From contig JAMWET010000668.1 of assembly GCA_024036415.1 (NCBI GenBank), forward strand, positions 62,001 to 126,000: 64,000 nucleotides of DNA. Direction: 5' to 3'. Below, one piece after another: positions 12,755 through 27,501 of this stretch; the first letter of the stretch is position 1; each line of letters starts with the position of its first letter. Below the pieces are notes generated by a model. That model was not told the DNA's origin and did no database searches. It was given only the letters and a program-made list of their open reading frames with translations. The translations under genes were made by a program, and so were the position numbers. Origin of the DNA: Prochilodus magdalenae (Eukaryota; Chordata; Actinopteri; Characiformes; Prochilodontidae).

Positions 12755-15700
12755 TACAGTTAAAGGAAAGATTCGGTAAATTATCTAATTTATACATTAT
12801 ACCTTATTTACCCCAGGTGTACTAAATTAATCATGTTTGTTACCTGAAATTTGCTTTTTTAATTTTACACTGCAGCTACAATGGAAACTTGGGGAACGTA
12901 AAATGAGTACTATTGAGTTAAATAAGTGTTACTAAAACCTTAAACTGAACTTTATGATGCTTGGAAAAAGTCCATGCATAATTTGACATTTGAATTTTTT
13001 TGTTCAGAATGTTCTGAATTTTTTATCTTTTTGAAATTTAGGTCATGCAAATACAGGTAGTAAAAAATCAGGTTGTGAAATTTTAGGTCAAAAGTCTAAT
13101 ACCTCCTGGCCATTCGCAGGGCAGTTCACATGTCACTGGGCAGGACTTTGCAGCAGGACTGAGTAAGTAGACTCATGGCAGAGAATTCACAACTCTATGT
13201 TGCTTGTTTTACTTTCTGCTGGTATAAAATGAAACCAGTTGATTGTTTCTGCAAGTGAAAAGCCGTATCTTTACGCATGACACACTTATTTTTATAGCAT
13301 GCCTGCTGAGCTATGGCACCATATGTAGTTTAGTTAAATCATTCTCATTTGTTTTTGTGGAAGGTAGTCCAATATCTAACTTTTCATGTTCTGTCATGGT
13401 TATATTATGTAATCTAGACACATTTGGGCAGTGTTTTGTTTAGTCCAGGCATAGTTCTTGTCGACTTTTCACCTGTCCACGAAGGACAGGTTCTTCTAGA
13501 GCAATGGGGCTTGGTAGAAGGTATGTGAGCCAGCAACTGGTTACAGAATCATATACTAGGATTGACTGGGTGTTCTGGGCTGTCACCTTAGGCAAGCTCC
13601 TCATTCTCTACTGTCTCAGGTGCTGCTGCCGTGTTTGGTCTTTTAAATCAGATATGGTTTTAATTGATCATTTTATGGTAAATGACCACTGGGTGGCAGC
13701 TTTGCACTAAGGGGAACTTCTGACCTTTTTGGGTTGGGTCAGGAACATAATCAGAGGATGATTCACTGGCTGAAATATGGGCCCTGTCCCAAATAGCAAA
13801 CCCTGGTTACTCCACCTCAGCACTTTTGTGTTGTCGACAGTGTGTGGCTGTATAGAGCAATACAACTCAAGAGCACTAGAGTATTATAAAGGCATACAAT
13901 TTGGACCGACCTGTGCATCAGATGAACTACAAGTGTAGTATACTGTTATGATATTGTTATAATATGTTATATATATTGTTTTACTGTACATCTATTGCTT
14001 TTCATATATAGCATATCCAAAAGAATTCAAGCAGCTCTTCTTGTGAATTCCCCCACATTGCTGTTCTGGCATATACAAACAAAGGTCTTATTATTGGCCC
14101 TAATCATAGTAAATGGGTTGAAAAAGCCAGGCATGTAGCATTGACACGAGTGCAATTTTAGCTCACTGCTGTCTTAAAACTGCATTATGCCCTACAATTA
14201 CATTTTAGTAGCGTTACGCTTTTCAGCCTCAAAGTTTTGGCAGAATATACTTTGCATTTCTTTTGATCTATCAGTTTTCTAACACTCCAATAAATCAGCA
14301 AACAGACTGCAAATGGTTGTTCAAAAACCATTTAAAACTTTTTTCTTTACATTTTAATATTACAGTTTTTAAAACAATCAGTTGAATTAAATCTGAGGAA
14401 TTAGCTTTGGTCATCTTTAGATATTTTGTAAAGAAGCAATATAATATGTTTCAGCAAAGCAAAACCAAGACAAACTCATCAGAAACTCATCAGAGGTTAT
14501 CAGTCGGTTTGTGACACTATGATACCTAGTGACTCCAACTCCTTTGTTGTCTTGAGATTCAGTAAAATTTTAGATAGTTTTATGCATCCTTTCTAAACAA
14601 TACAGTGTCTGTGTTGTAGCAAGATATTTTGCAAACAATTGTTTGTACAAATGCTGTAATTTCTCCTAAAGGGGGATAAGATTTATGGAGATTCAATATG
14701 TTTGGTTGCTTTTCACAATGCATTACATGAAAAAAAGGACGCTAAATATATGCACTAATTCCTAATTATACCAAATGAAACCGTTTACAATTTCAGGAAT
14801 CTTTCAGACCATTTAAAGATTATTGGAAAGGGCATGGAAAGTGCCGACAGCCACTTCACATCCTGGAAATCTATGTACTTGTATGTTATGATCAGGCATT
14901 GTTGTTTCCGCTGGGCTGGAACGTGAGTTGGTTTATTAAAATTTTGGGGCAAAATTTCAGGCAGAGTCTGTTACATAACAGATTTTGGAAACGGCTTTTT
15001 GGAACATGGGAATCATATTTGAAGGAGTAACGAAACTGGGTCGCACGGTAGTACAGTTGGGTAATAAGTAGCTATTTTAATATTATGATAACATTGTTTT
15101 AAATTATTAATTAAATGCCAGTTTACTAAATAATGAATCAGAAATTGTAGTCAGCAAGGCCATTATAAAATGGAAAAATAATGGTAACAAGGTGTACATT
15201 CCTAAAAATTACCTGCTTATTTTATAGTTCTTTGTGTATAATAAGTGAACAATTGTTGTGGTAACAATGGAGCAAAGAATAGATTTACCTCATGTATTCC
15301 TGGGTAGCAATACTCTATAGGTGGGCCTACATGTGAAGCACAAGATCATTTTGAACTGATGTTATGAGCTGATGGGGGGTGTTTTATGGCTCTAATACCA
15401 TTTAGTTTCACTGTAATTACTGCCTGTGACCATTTATATATATCGGGCTATACTCGGTAAGAAATAAAACAGAAACATGTGAATTATTATTTTACAGCCC
15501 TAATACCAGGTAATAACAGCAGAACTCCTTTACTGATTTTGGGTTAATAATTGTAACATTTTATATTAGATACTGTACTCAATTATTGTTATGTACAATG
15601 CTCTATTAATGTTTATTCGGAACTATTAAATAAGAAGGTAAACAAAATTTGTTACTACTTTTTAAAATCATTTTATTACTAAATACTTATACAAAGACCA

Positions 15701-17589
15701 TATATATGTTTATTAATGACTAGATGATGTGCATATAATATTTAGAAAATTCCTGGTAACCTTGTGTTTCTATTACATAGCTGCCTTGTTACCACTACAA
15801 CTGCTTACTATTTACACAGAAAGAACTATAAAATAAGCAGGTCATTTTGAGGAAAGACTTGTTACCATTATTTTATCATTTTGTAATGGCCTTGTTAACA
15901 CTCACTACAATTTTTGATTTATTATTTTTTAATAACTGGGAAATTGGCATACCAATAATGATTAAATACAATTTTGTTACTTTACAATATCCATATCATT
16001 ACCTACTTATTACCGATCTGAAAAATGAAGTGCTACCCAAAGTTGTTTAAGGTTTACAGTATGTCAGCTCTTTGTACTAATCTCTCATTATTGTAGTTGA
16101 TAGATCCCAAAATTTACATATACCCAGCTCGAGTTCCAGCCTAACAGAAACAGTGACAACAGAGCAACAGCAATGGCATTTGGGTTATACCTGCAGAAGT
16201 CTGCCTTTCCAGGTGGTGAAAAGGATGTTGACTCTTTTCATATCCCATCAGGTCATCTGTCAGTAAGCAGGAAAAGGCTGAAATTGGCTCCCTATTCACT
16301 AGTTATGACTGTATGCTACTTTAATAAATAGCTAGCAACAGTTAGTGTCTCTCACTGCAAATTTGTTAGGAAAGACAGGAACGATGTTTGGGACAATAAT
16401 TATAATTATAATATAAATTATATTATAAATTATATAATTTTAATTGTGCAGCCGCACAAACCATCCACTGTTTGCCAATGTTAGCCCTGCTTAAGATGGT
16501 GAAATAAAATGTGTTTCCTTTTGTCATTAATTGATGTAAGTCTCTGGATTTCAGTTAATTTATTGCATTTTAATGTACACCAAACTGCATGCATTATGTG
16601 AATGATGTGCTTACATGCATTAATGCTAGGTGTAAAATTGTTTGGGTTTAGAATATTATTATCTATAATACTGCTTATGTGCTATTATTGTCCGTGTTTC
16701 ACCAAATCGTAAACTGTGTCTTTCACTATGATCAAAGTCACATACCTTCTATGCAGACCAGAGAAAACTAAAATGCTAAAAATGTTAGTGTGTTATAAAC
16801 TTTTGACCCACTGTAAATCTGATGCAGTGAATTAAAGATGACCTCTGACATTAGCACAGTAGATGCCCTAATTTCACAGATGTAAAAATCGTGTTACGGA
16901 CTGTTAAATGGCTTTCGCCGTAAAGTAGACAGTTTTCTCTGAAATTCTCAATTTAAGCCATGTCTGGAGGTCTGTGCTTAAAGAATTTGCATTTTTTCCA
17001 TTCCCATAGCATCAAAAGATTGCCTTACATTCATTGTTTAATTTAACTATAAGGCTGTCTTAGCAATCCTACAGCAAGCGCGTTAGCAGTCCGTTAGTTC
17101 AGATGGGTAAAATTGTAATGTCTGCTTAGATCATACTCGAAGAGCAACAGTTCAGCGCCACCTGGGGAGTAAAACTCATCTTAGCTTAAAGAGGGCTGCT
17201 GAAAACGAGCCACGACATGAAGCTAAGAAGCAAAACACAGTAACTTCCATGTTTAAGAAAACAACTGAGATGACCAAGAAGTAAGTGTGCAGCCCGCTTA
17301 GAGGCTCGGCGTCTGGCCACCGTGGAAATTGTCTTGGCATTTAAGTGCAAATACAGTGAAATAAAAGCCTGATGGACAAATAAATCTGTTAATGATTTAT
17401 TTGCAACTTACTTACAAGTTAAAGTTTAAAAGAAAACCAAATAGTTTTTTCTTTACTGTTTCATCAGCACATCTGTTCATAAACATAAACTATCCAAAAC
17501 ACATTTACTATAAAGGAAATTGTGTTAGTATAAATGTAGAAAAAGACACATGCCTGCCACAAGTGCATGCGTACATATTTCTATATTTG

Positions 17590-17785
17590 AAGCACTTAGC
17601 TGATGCTGTTATTCATAGCGACTTACAGCGGTTATGTGGTTGTAGTGTTTGGAGTCTTGCCCAAGGACTCTTATTGGTGTAGCACAGCATAGTCACCCAG
17701 ACCAGGAATCGACCCCCCTCTCCCAGATGGTGTAGTAGCTCCCTAGTGGGTAGTGGTATTGTCCACTGAGCCACACCAATATTGT
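17590..17785 (+). repeat. SINE-like dispersed repeat common in teleosts
   Basis: The order of words CACTTAGCTGATGCTGTTAT, AGCGACTTACAG, CTTGCCCAAGGACTC, ACCAGGAATCGACCCC and CACTGAGCCAC is that of a very common fish repeat whose downstream part has tRNA-like GGATTCGAACC and CCACTGAGCCAC boxes. This copy is diverged and has no clear target duplication. The assignment is from memory of the family. Confidence 0.5.
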
Positions 17786-19614
17786 GGTCTATTTACCCAC
17801 AAAGTCATGAACAATATGTTTTGCCTTCCACCATGTGGTCCTTCATGTGTGTAAAGGCCTGAAAATGACGTTTGACAAGCTAAGATTCCATAAGTAAGCT
17901 TCTTTTGACGTTACATTTTTATGCATACATAAGCCGAAAGGTACTACAAAAGTGAAAACTGAAAAGTAAGATATTTGAGCTTGAGGTGTAGTGGAGGTAA
18001 AGTACATTGTTGTCCAAAATGGAAATACTTTGTTAGTGTCCACCACTGACATCTAAGTATATTAGAACTTGATATTTTTCATGCTGAGTGAACAGACTAG
18101 ACTAAAAGGTTTTCTCAGAACCGATTAAAACAGAATGGAGTCTGTTCTGGATATTTCAGAAGATGCAGCATCCACATTTAACCTCCAATAATAAAGTCCA
18201 TTAGCCAGACATACATATTCATATATCTGATATATGCATATGTCAGTGTAGAAAATTCATGTGCTATAGTCCAATTGCAGTCTTTGCAAAGCAGTGTCTC
18301 TGAAAGGGCAATATGTGAAGTGGCACTTAATGTTGCAAATTAGGTCAGGAATCTGAAAGAACGCCCCCCCCTCGCAATCGATACAGGATTGCCGGTGGTC
18401 TGTGCTGTTGCAAGAACAATCCACTTTAGTGTGCCTCAGTCATAAGACAACATTTTCATCTGTGGTGTCAGAAATGAAGGGTCCTGCAGCTGAGGGGCAT
18501 TGACTTTGGCTCTGGTCCAACCCTCAGGAGACGCAAGCTGCAAAGTCAACACGGTTTAAATGAGTAATGATTATGTCCAGCCTGTGACAGCCTCATTTTT
18601 AAACACTCAACTGGGCAGTGGCCAAAGTAACTACGGCCATTTTGGACACTGCTTAGTGATAAGGCACAAAGACGACAGCTTTGGACAATGGCCAATAAAC
18701 CTAGCTTCAGTATCATGGGATATGGAAGGGAAAAAAGGCTGGGGTGAATATATAGACATTAAATGCAGTGATATAATGTACATAGTTGGGATGCTGGGCA
18801 AACATGACCCAGGATACGTAATGGCCACTCTATTAGAAACCTCTCATTTCTACATCTTGCTGGTGTATGGTTAGAGACTAAGCTAATCTGCGGATGCACA
18901 GTTTGTCATGTACTTTATTGGCCATAGAAGAGAAACTTTGCTACCGAACTATGCCCAGTCTGGGACAGCACAGCAGCACTACCTGGGGCTGTGAGGCGTT
19001 AAGTGCAATGGCCAAAGGCATAGCCAGGTATACTTGGTTAGTGATGTGATTTAACCCCGAGAGTTTTGAGTTCTGGGTTTACTTCTTCACCACCAGGCTG
19101 CTAGGCACAACTTTTGTGTTTGCCATGCTCTAGCCCTTCATCAGTGGATGGTTTATGACCATCGCTGGATAATTTTGGGTGGTGGGTCAGTCTCAACCTA
19201 GCAGTTATCCTGCAGTGCCTGATACACTCAGAATTCTCCACTACAAAAAAAACAAACAAACAAACAAACCTGCTCAGCAGTTGTGGTAATCCATTTTCAG
19301 TGATAAACAGGATAAAGGGAGATGAATTTTGATGCAACTGCCTATAGTCTGTAGACCATCATAGAGCACCTGCGGTATCAGCTGATTTCTTCTAGTTTTG
19401 CGTATTTAATTCATTTAAATATTCAGAGAATTCAGAGAATTTATCTAACACCTGCTTGTCAAGTGTAAATGCCCATTTAGTTACGTAGTGAACCAAGAAC
19501 ACATTGATTGATTACAGTAACATTACTGTGACCTGCTGTATCCTTTATATAAATATCTGTATATTTTTTCCACTATTGTTACCTGCATCGGACCAGATCA
19601 GGATAATTAGAAAC

Positions 19615-19835
19615 TCAATTGATGTTACTTTGAGCAATTTTAAAATGTTTTGAAAAGAGGAGGATGAGTCGCCTCGATGTAAGTCTGGTTCCTCCCAAGG
19701 TTTCTTCCTCCAGCTTGAGGGAGTTTTTTTTCTTGCCACCATCGCCTTCGACTTGTTCACCTGCTTTAAGAGAACATTAGTTGTAAAAAGTTCTATATAA
19801 ATACATTTGATTTTATTTTATTTGTATCTAAACCT
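19615..19835 (+). repeat. LINE-like 3' end with ATTTT-rich tail
   Basis: The stretch reads TCTGGTTCCTCCCAAGGTTTCTTCCTCC, a GAGTTTTTTTTCTTGCCACC segment, and then AAAAAGTTCTATATAAATACATTTGATTTTATTTTATT. This matches the remembered 3' end of a LINE family widespread in fishes (CTGTTGTAAAAAGCGCTATATAAATAAA-type ending). Only the last ~200 bp are present, as expected of 5'-truncated retrotransposition. Confidence 0.5.
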
Positions 19836-22800
19836 ACTTAAATAGGACCTTTCCAGTAATAAAAAGTATACATCAGTCTAAAAAGGTTTGAAAAGCCATT
19901 TCTAAGGCTCTGTTATTCCAAACCACAGCGAGAGGGGCATTAACAATAAAAAAATCTTCTGGCTAAGCAAAATTCATCCAAGAGCACTCATCCAGTTAAG
20001 TCACAAAAGAATCCAGACTGTCTTTTCCACCTCAGATAAGGCCGGCCAGAAACTGGGCAAAAATGAAGGCATGGCACAATAAAAATCAAAAAAGTCTGTG
20101 ATCTGAAACTTAAGCACGATTGATTTTTGCATTAAAACAATTTTGGACACCAGTTGGAGGGGTCCATTTTAAATTCCTAAATTAAATCCCACTTAGATGC
20201 TATGGCAGGACCATAAACAGACAGTTTATGCTTGAAAGCCCTCTAGAGTGCCTGAATTAAAGCAATTATGTATAAAAAAGTGGAATAAAATGTGTACTCA
20301 GCAATGTGCAAGATTCCAGTTATCACCAGTTAAAGTAAGTGTTTGGATGCAGTTGTTACTGCTAAGGTGACATAACCACTTATCAAGTTTTAGGGGGACA
20401 ATAAGATTTTTAAATGGGTGATGTACAATGCTATTTGAAGACTTGTAAGGCATTTATCATTCATGTAATTTTATCTTTTATGAACTCATTACTATGCATA
20501 AAGAAACCCTAATTTAACAAATAACACAACAATATATTCCATTCATTTAACTAATGAACTTAACATTAAAATTATTTAAACTTCTTCTTTCAGGGAATGG
20601 CTTTACAGAAACAATTCCTAAACTGTTCCTGCACTTTGATGTGGGCTACTCTTGGTCCGTTCCTTCTTTATTGCTTAAATACACAACCTTACGTTCTGTG
20701 TCAACATTTATGTTGGATTAAATTCTGTATTTGGATAGAGCCATTCCGAAATCCAACATTTCCTCTGCTTTAAACATTCTTTGTAGAGTACATTTTTTAG
20801 GGTTGTTGTCTTTCTACAGGACCATTAAAAAACAGGGAAAAGAGGGATAACATAATATGCAGAAAAACAGATGGACTTCAGTGTGTAATTGTCTATTGAG
20901 GTTCTATTGAGGTTCAGTTCAAAGATTCATGCCCTAACATTCTCTTGTGGTTTTTATACAATCTAGAATTCCTAGCTCCAGCAACAACACAGCTCCATAC
21001 AGTGATACTGTCGTCAACCTGTTTCAAACTAAGGACGAGGGTCTTATGCTGGAATGCATTGTTCAGCTTTGCCAAACATAACATTTCTCATTCGAGCTAT
21101 TAAATATATATTTTTGCCGTATCTGTTCACATAACATTATCTCAGTGGTCTTCTGGTTAATCCAGGTGAGCTTTAGGAAACAGGCAGCAATCTTCTTCCT
21201 GAGAAGTAGTGCTTTTTCTATGCTATCATTCCTATGCTAAAAGATGCAAAATTCTAAAAATAACTAAAAAAGCTCCTGGCAATTGAAACAGGGTAAAAGA
21301 GGGATAAAAAATTATGCAGAGAAACATTAAACATTAAAAAGAAGAAGAAAATTCTAACTCTGGCATGTGCTAATTCTTGGCCACCCCACTATGTCAGTAC
21401 TTGTTAACACCCACATGGGCAGATATCACAGTTTGCAAAACCTAGAAGTCTTTCTGTTTGTTTTTTAGAAACAAAAACATTAACTTTTCCTTGCAGAACG
21501 CTCTTGTATGAGGAGCATGTTTATGGTCTTAAATTTTTTCAACCTCATGTCCTTTAAAAAAGTTTAAAATGTGCTAAAGGCTGGGGTTTATGGTTGTCAC
21601 TTTTATTTATTTTTTGTTATTATTCTTGTATTAGCCTTAATTATGTAAATTAATGTTTTGGCCTATTTTGGATCAAAAGTCATTGTGTTGATAGACAGAC
21701 AGATGGTTGTTAAACAGACTAGTAGTACAACACAGCAGCAAAACAGCAGTCAGAGTAAGCAAACAAGCAAACACTCGCATCAGCAGCAGTACCAAAAGGG
21801 GAAAGATAAAAGAATAAACCAGAAAGTTAAAACAGATTCAAACCAGAGAAGCTAACAAGGAAAACAACAGGGAGAAACACTCAGTACACACAATGGCAAT
21901 ACTTTGCAATGGGTCAGTGTGATAGAGGAGCATTTATATAAACAGACTACATGGGGAACAGGTGTGTGTTAGTACTCCAGGGAGAAGGAACTGAAAAACT
22001 AAACGGGATTGGATGATTGTGAATATGTGATGGTGATGTCATCGGGTGGTGGGTTATGGGAAATGGACATCAACTGTAAGAGGAAAACCAACATACATGA
22101 CAGTCATAGGTCAGTTCATACAAGTTTCTTCTAAAATAAATTTGTAATAAATTATTATAGTTATAGTTGTATTACACAACCATGTGACTGTCCATTTGCA
22201 GTGCTGTTCCCATGGCAGAGTATTCATCTTGGAGGTGAGCCTGGGGGACAGCTGGACAGGTGTAGATGTGGCTGGATCTGACCACTGTTTCCCGTATCAT
22301 CCGATTCACCCATCATGTGGCCTTGCTTTACTGCTTGCACTTGCCTCGTAAACACAGTAGATGATGGATGTTCTGCCAAGTTGAGGAGGATGCTGTTACG
22401 CTAAAGCTAAATGGCTGGAAAAGCCATTTACACTGGCTCGGCCTTTTTTAATGAACTTCCCCTTGTCCTCTAGCCGGCTCCTGAGACGTAGTCTGGAGCT
22501 GCAGGCAGACTGGAACAGAGAAAGGTCTTTTGGATAGTGGCCAAAATCCAAACCTGCAGGGGCCATGTCTAACAGCATGGTGGAAGCACTTCAGCTATGT
22601 TCATGTTACCTCTCAGTTCTGATAGTACAAAGGGCATACTTCCATTTCTAAAATATCTGATTGGCTGAGTTACATTCAAAACTGTCAAATTAAACAGCTG
22701 ATCACAGGAGTGTGTTATTGTGAATACTGTAATGGCTGAATTTGGTGGTGTAATTCACAAAAGCACACAAACTTAAATGTTTTATAAAACCGTTTTGCAG

Positions 22801-24388
22801 AGCGCCAGAACACAAATAACTGCCAGTGTCTTCAACCAAGTGACATAAATTTAACTAGAAAAAAAGAAAATGTCATAAGGTGAAGACTTGAGCGAATCCT
22901 GGAAGCAAAGAAAGCAAATAAATGTATCTAGTACCAAACCTCACATTACAGCTGAAGCCCAGATAACCGAACTGAAGCTCTGTTACTTTGGATAAGTTAA
23001 GTTTTAATAAGTTTTATTGGTAAAGACTCTCATGCCTGGAAGAGTTATTTAGACGATAGATGTATGCAATTTGAAGAGCCATTCGGAAGTCTAAAGACCC
23101 AAACAGAAGACAAGGCATTGTGGAGGAACACTATCCATATGGTCGCCAGCAGTCAGAAATGACTTTACAGCACAATTAATAATAAGTTATTAATAAAAAT
23201 GCCATGAACAGACCTTACTAACACATTTAAACCAAAATTACCTTCGCTGCCTTCAAACTTTGGACATTAGAGCACAGGGGCTAGTTGTAATGCATTACCA
23301 CATGGATATTCTCGATGCGTTTTAGAGCACAAGCAGTCCAAAAAAATATGTAGTTAGCTTTGTGTAGTCAGTTTGCAGTGTTTTCTCTGTGCTAATTTTG
23401 CAACTTGTGGAAAGAAGATAATATATCAGTGAAGTTATCAAGCCACTAAAAAAAGCATGTGTGCTGTGTGTTAGCCAGGCATTTCCTTGTATTACAAAGG
23501 ACATAGGGTTTTACTCAATGTTGTAGTGTTACAGAAGTTGGAGAAGTCTGTTTGCTGGGTTGGAACCTTTGACAGTGTGTACGCAGACCTAATGATGAAA
23601 GGTAGTTGGGGTTTTTTGTGTGTATATGTTGAAGCCTCTGGCTGATGGATGGCTGTTTGGAGCATGAGAGAGACGCAGTGGGACGGTCAGGTATTTTTGA
23701 TTGGTCACACAGGAATGGAAGACATGGTCGTTTATCTTAAAGCCGCAGACCGTGTTAGAACCTCAGTGGAACAATCACAGAACACACTCATACCCCCTCA
23801 CTTTTTAACTAGTTTTATATCATCATTCTGAGGTCAATCAGTTATTGAATAGATACTGTTTAAGCAGATGTCGGAGGCAGCAGCTCTGTGTTTATTTCAT
23901 TAGTGAAATTTGTCAGCTTTATTGGCTCCGCTTAAGTTAAAAGGGGTCTGTTGTAATATGATTATTTTTTAAGCCAAGGTGAAGAAGACAAGCAAGGTAA
24001 AGAAGTCAAGTATATTTTTAACTGCCTAATCAGCCTGTCATAATCTCAGTTTGCTTGTCTCCGCTTTGTTCACTGATATCTTTTCAGTCTCTGTACGGAT
24101 ATTGTGTCATGCATCCTATGCTGCTCTGCGTATGAAGAGAGGATGCTGTTTATGTGCTGCTGCCTTCCATTTGTTGTTTTCTGAGTTCAGTTTTGTACAA
24201 TGTATATTTTTTTATTTAATTAAGAGCTTTGTTTGCCCCTTTGCAGCATTGCCTCCTTCATTCTTCTCCGTCATCTATATAATCCTATGGGCCAGTTCAC
24301 TTGGTGACCCGTGAGAGCAATCATAACAAAAATTTCTCCAAATATTACATAAATTAATTTCAACCTTATGGTCAGTCACTGTCTCGAT

Positions 24389-24790
24389 TAGTTCAGTGGT
24401 AGGGGTATGGGAATGAGGTATAGGGCTGAAGTGACAGGTCTGGTTAAATGGTAAGGATGTGGGTTTAATGAGACAGGTCTGGTGCTTTAGTAGGGGTCTG
24501 GCGGTATGCGTATAGGGATAGGAAGATAGGGCTAGTTCAGCTGTATGCGTATGCAAACGGGAACGGGAACAGGAACTGGGAAACAGAGCTCGTTCATTTG
24601 TATAGAGATACTGAGTGCGGGTTCATTGGTATGGGTATGGGGAGACATTACTGGTTCATTTGTAGTGGTATGGGGATAGGGAGACAGAACTGGTTTACTG
24701 ATATAGGGATGGGTAGACAGGACTAGTTCACTGATATGTCTTTGGGGATGGGGATACTGTACTGGTTTATTGCTATGGGTATGGGTATTA
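24389..24790. repeat. Degenerate minisatellite, unit about 30-60 bp
   Basis: About ten units on the plus strand begin GTTCA or GTTTA, continue with TGGTATGGGTATGGGGA-like purine-rich sequence, and end in ACAGGACTAG or ACAGAACTGG. Unit length varies because inner GGGTAT/GGGAAC words are repeated. The minus strand is rich in CCCATACCC and gives chance frames with recurrent THTNEP-like peptides. Confidence 0.75.
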
Positions 24791-27413
24791 AGTATGAGTA
24801 TTAAACACTTACTTGTCATTTTATTAGTTATTAGGTACACTTGGTAGTACTGGGTTGGGTCCCATTTTGCCCCCCTAAACTACTTGAATTGTTCTTTATG
24901 GTTTCGATTTAACAAGGTGCTGGGAACTCTGAGATTATGATCTACTTTGACATGATAACATCACACAGTTGCTGCAGATTTGCCAGCTATTCATCAATAA
25001 TGCAAATCTCCCATTCCATTACACCCGTACACCCGTATAAAGTTTCTTTGCAAAACTCATCACAAATATTCTGCCAAAATTAAATATGAAATTAAATTGT
25101 CCTGGTTTTTATAGCCTTATCTAAAACGGAAAAAGTAAATCCATATTTGCATAGCCTTTTTTTACAGCAATAATTACAAACTGCATAAATCAACAAACTG
25201 CATAAATCAACCACAAAGTAACAGATTGTGATTTAGTGTCAACATAAAAAAAAATTTATTATTTTTTTTTTTATTCTTTGCATTCAAGTTCATTTTCAAA
25301 GTCAAACATTTTGATAATGGATGATGCTCCTAGGCTGACATCTGTTTTGGTTTGCGATAATGTCCATACTTTCTAAATCGCACTGCTTTTTGATCTGTCT
25401 GGGATTATTGTCTATGTATGTCATATGATATTAGAGCAGTAAGCCACAATACTTTCTGAGAAAACTAATTAATACCTTAGTCAGATGTGTATGCACAGTA
25501 TTTTTTATAATGATTTCAAAATCACTTTAAAGCTACAACTATCTGTTCTATATTTACAGAGTTTGAGTCTACAAAGCCATGACAAACACATGCATGTGGT
25601 AAAACTCTATCAGAAACTTGTACTCTGCGTGCCAAAGAAGTTGTCTCCTCAATAGCTTATTCTCTCTGTTAAGACGACTCTGGTTTGTATTGCTTTCACT
25701 CTTCAAACGTACCTGGGATTGGTTTTAAAGCAAACCAAAACTAGCCTGCTCAGATGAGTCTTGCTCCATGCACCAGTGTTTGGATGGCAGCAACAGGACA
25801 ATCACACCTGGAACTATTTTAATCAAATCAAACCTGCCATGTCCAATGCACTCTGCAAAAAAAGCACTAAAGAACAGATTGAAGAAATAAAAGCAGCAGG
25901 CTTACGTGAGTTCAGAAACTCTTTTGAGTATTATGTTTTTATTTAAATGACTGACTTATTGTGAGCATTAACATGTTGAAAAGTAAAACAAAATGAGTCC
26001 AGCATTGACCTGCTTAAAATGACACAATTGCACTTAAAGGCCTGGATACATTAAACTGGTTTGTGTCTGAATTCGAGAAAAAAATCTCATTAGTGATCAA
26101 AAGCTAAAACGAAGTGATGGGCATGTTCTTGTGAGAGGCTTCTTTCTGGGGTTAAAAAATCAGTAGGAACAATCCAATATTTCTCCTGCTCACTCTGGTA
26201 ATAAAGGTCATAATCAGATTGTAATTTAGGTTGTAATCATACACATATTATTGCCTTTACAGTGCATAATTCACATCACATTAAACGGATTGCTTCTGCT
26301 TTCAGGAACAGTTCAACTTGTTTCATCTGCCATGCGTATCCAGGCTCTTAACTGCACTCCAGACATGTGTCTTCCAAAATCCAAAGAAAAATTCCAAAAC
26401 CTGTTGATGGCAGCTTTAGGAACAAACATAAGCACTTTCTAAGTTATTTCACAAAAGAGACATCAACAGTTAATCACATCAGCTTCTAGCTCTGCTGCAT
26501 TTTCAGAAAAAAATACTTAAAAAAACCTTCTGTAGCATTAAAAAAACTCCAAATGCACATTAACAACTCTAACTGCACACAACATTTTCATGTCCTCGAC
26601 TTTTTCTTTAAACAATCACACAGGCCAGCATGAGATACAGAATATCTGACAGGAGAGCGAGATGGAGATTGTAGAGAAACAAAACAAAAGACTTTAAGTT
26701 CAGTACATAATACATTTGAGGCAACATGTGCTGAGTTGCTTTTAACATGGAAAAAAAAAAACCTTATACAAAATAATGATTTTTTTTTCTCAACTTGAAT
26801 AGAAGCAGATACAGAAACTAATCCATCAAAACAGTGTGCTATCAAACACAAACAGTTGATTTCTGAAATGGACCTTTACAGTGGTTCACTGACATATGAA
26901 CTAATTTTAGATGAGCAGTTTACATCACATTCATGCAAACAGAGGAAAAACAAAATTCCCTTTGTACTTGGTCTCTACCTCTCCACTGCAGAAATGCATG
27001 TACTCTCGTAAAAAAAAAAAAAGAACGGCTGTAGGCTTGTAAGAAAAACTTACATTGGTACAGATCCTTTTAAAGTCACATGCATGAATTTAGGCACCCT
27101 TGAACAAAAGACATGTTTGTGGATTTTAACAAATCTTCTACAGAAAACATGCTTCTGCACATTTTAATGCACAATTATTGGTTGTTTATTGAATTTAAAA
27201 TATTGGGGGAACCATAAAAAAATGAACTAAACTTAATTGTGCACTAAATTGTATAGAAACATGCTATATTTGTTTGTTCATCATATAGGATGTGTTAACT
27301 TACTTTCACTTAGAAAATCAACAAAACGTAATTTGTGAAAGTTCTGTAAAAGACTGTACATTACAATAAAAAAGTTATTCACGCTGCTAAAAAGTGCTTT
27401 GTCAATGGCATTG

Positions 27414-27501
<88 letters not shown>

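Larger units (their letters stand above)
12755..24388. other. Intergenic region between dctd and tenm3, first part
   Basis: Neither strand shows a recognisable exon, RNA gene or intact mobile element. Pieces of interest are a SINE-like repeat at about 17590-17785, a similar but weaker stretch near 18955-19085, a LINE-like 3' end at about 19615-19835, and fold-back family fragments near 20820-20920 and 21270-21330. Open frames in this stretch are all under about 105 codons and match nothing I know. Confidence 0.6.

Noticed and set aside
17690..17780. tRNA gene suggested by GGAATCGACC and CCACTGAGCC
   Set aside because: No cloverleaf can be drawn. The context is that of a common tRNA-derived SINE-like repeat.
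18955..19085. Second SINE-like copy near GGCTGTGAGGCGTTAAG
   Set aside because: Only scattered similarity to the family remains. It is mentioned in the intergenic entry but not called.
22990..23180. Possible SINE end around GGTCGCCAGCAGTCAGAAATG
   Set aside because: It is similar to a remembered repeat ending, but only over some 30 bases; not enough to call.
24275..24840. Minus-strand frames with repeated THTNEP-like peptides
   Set aside because: They arise from the degenerate minisatellite and have no coding features apart from lack of stops.
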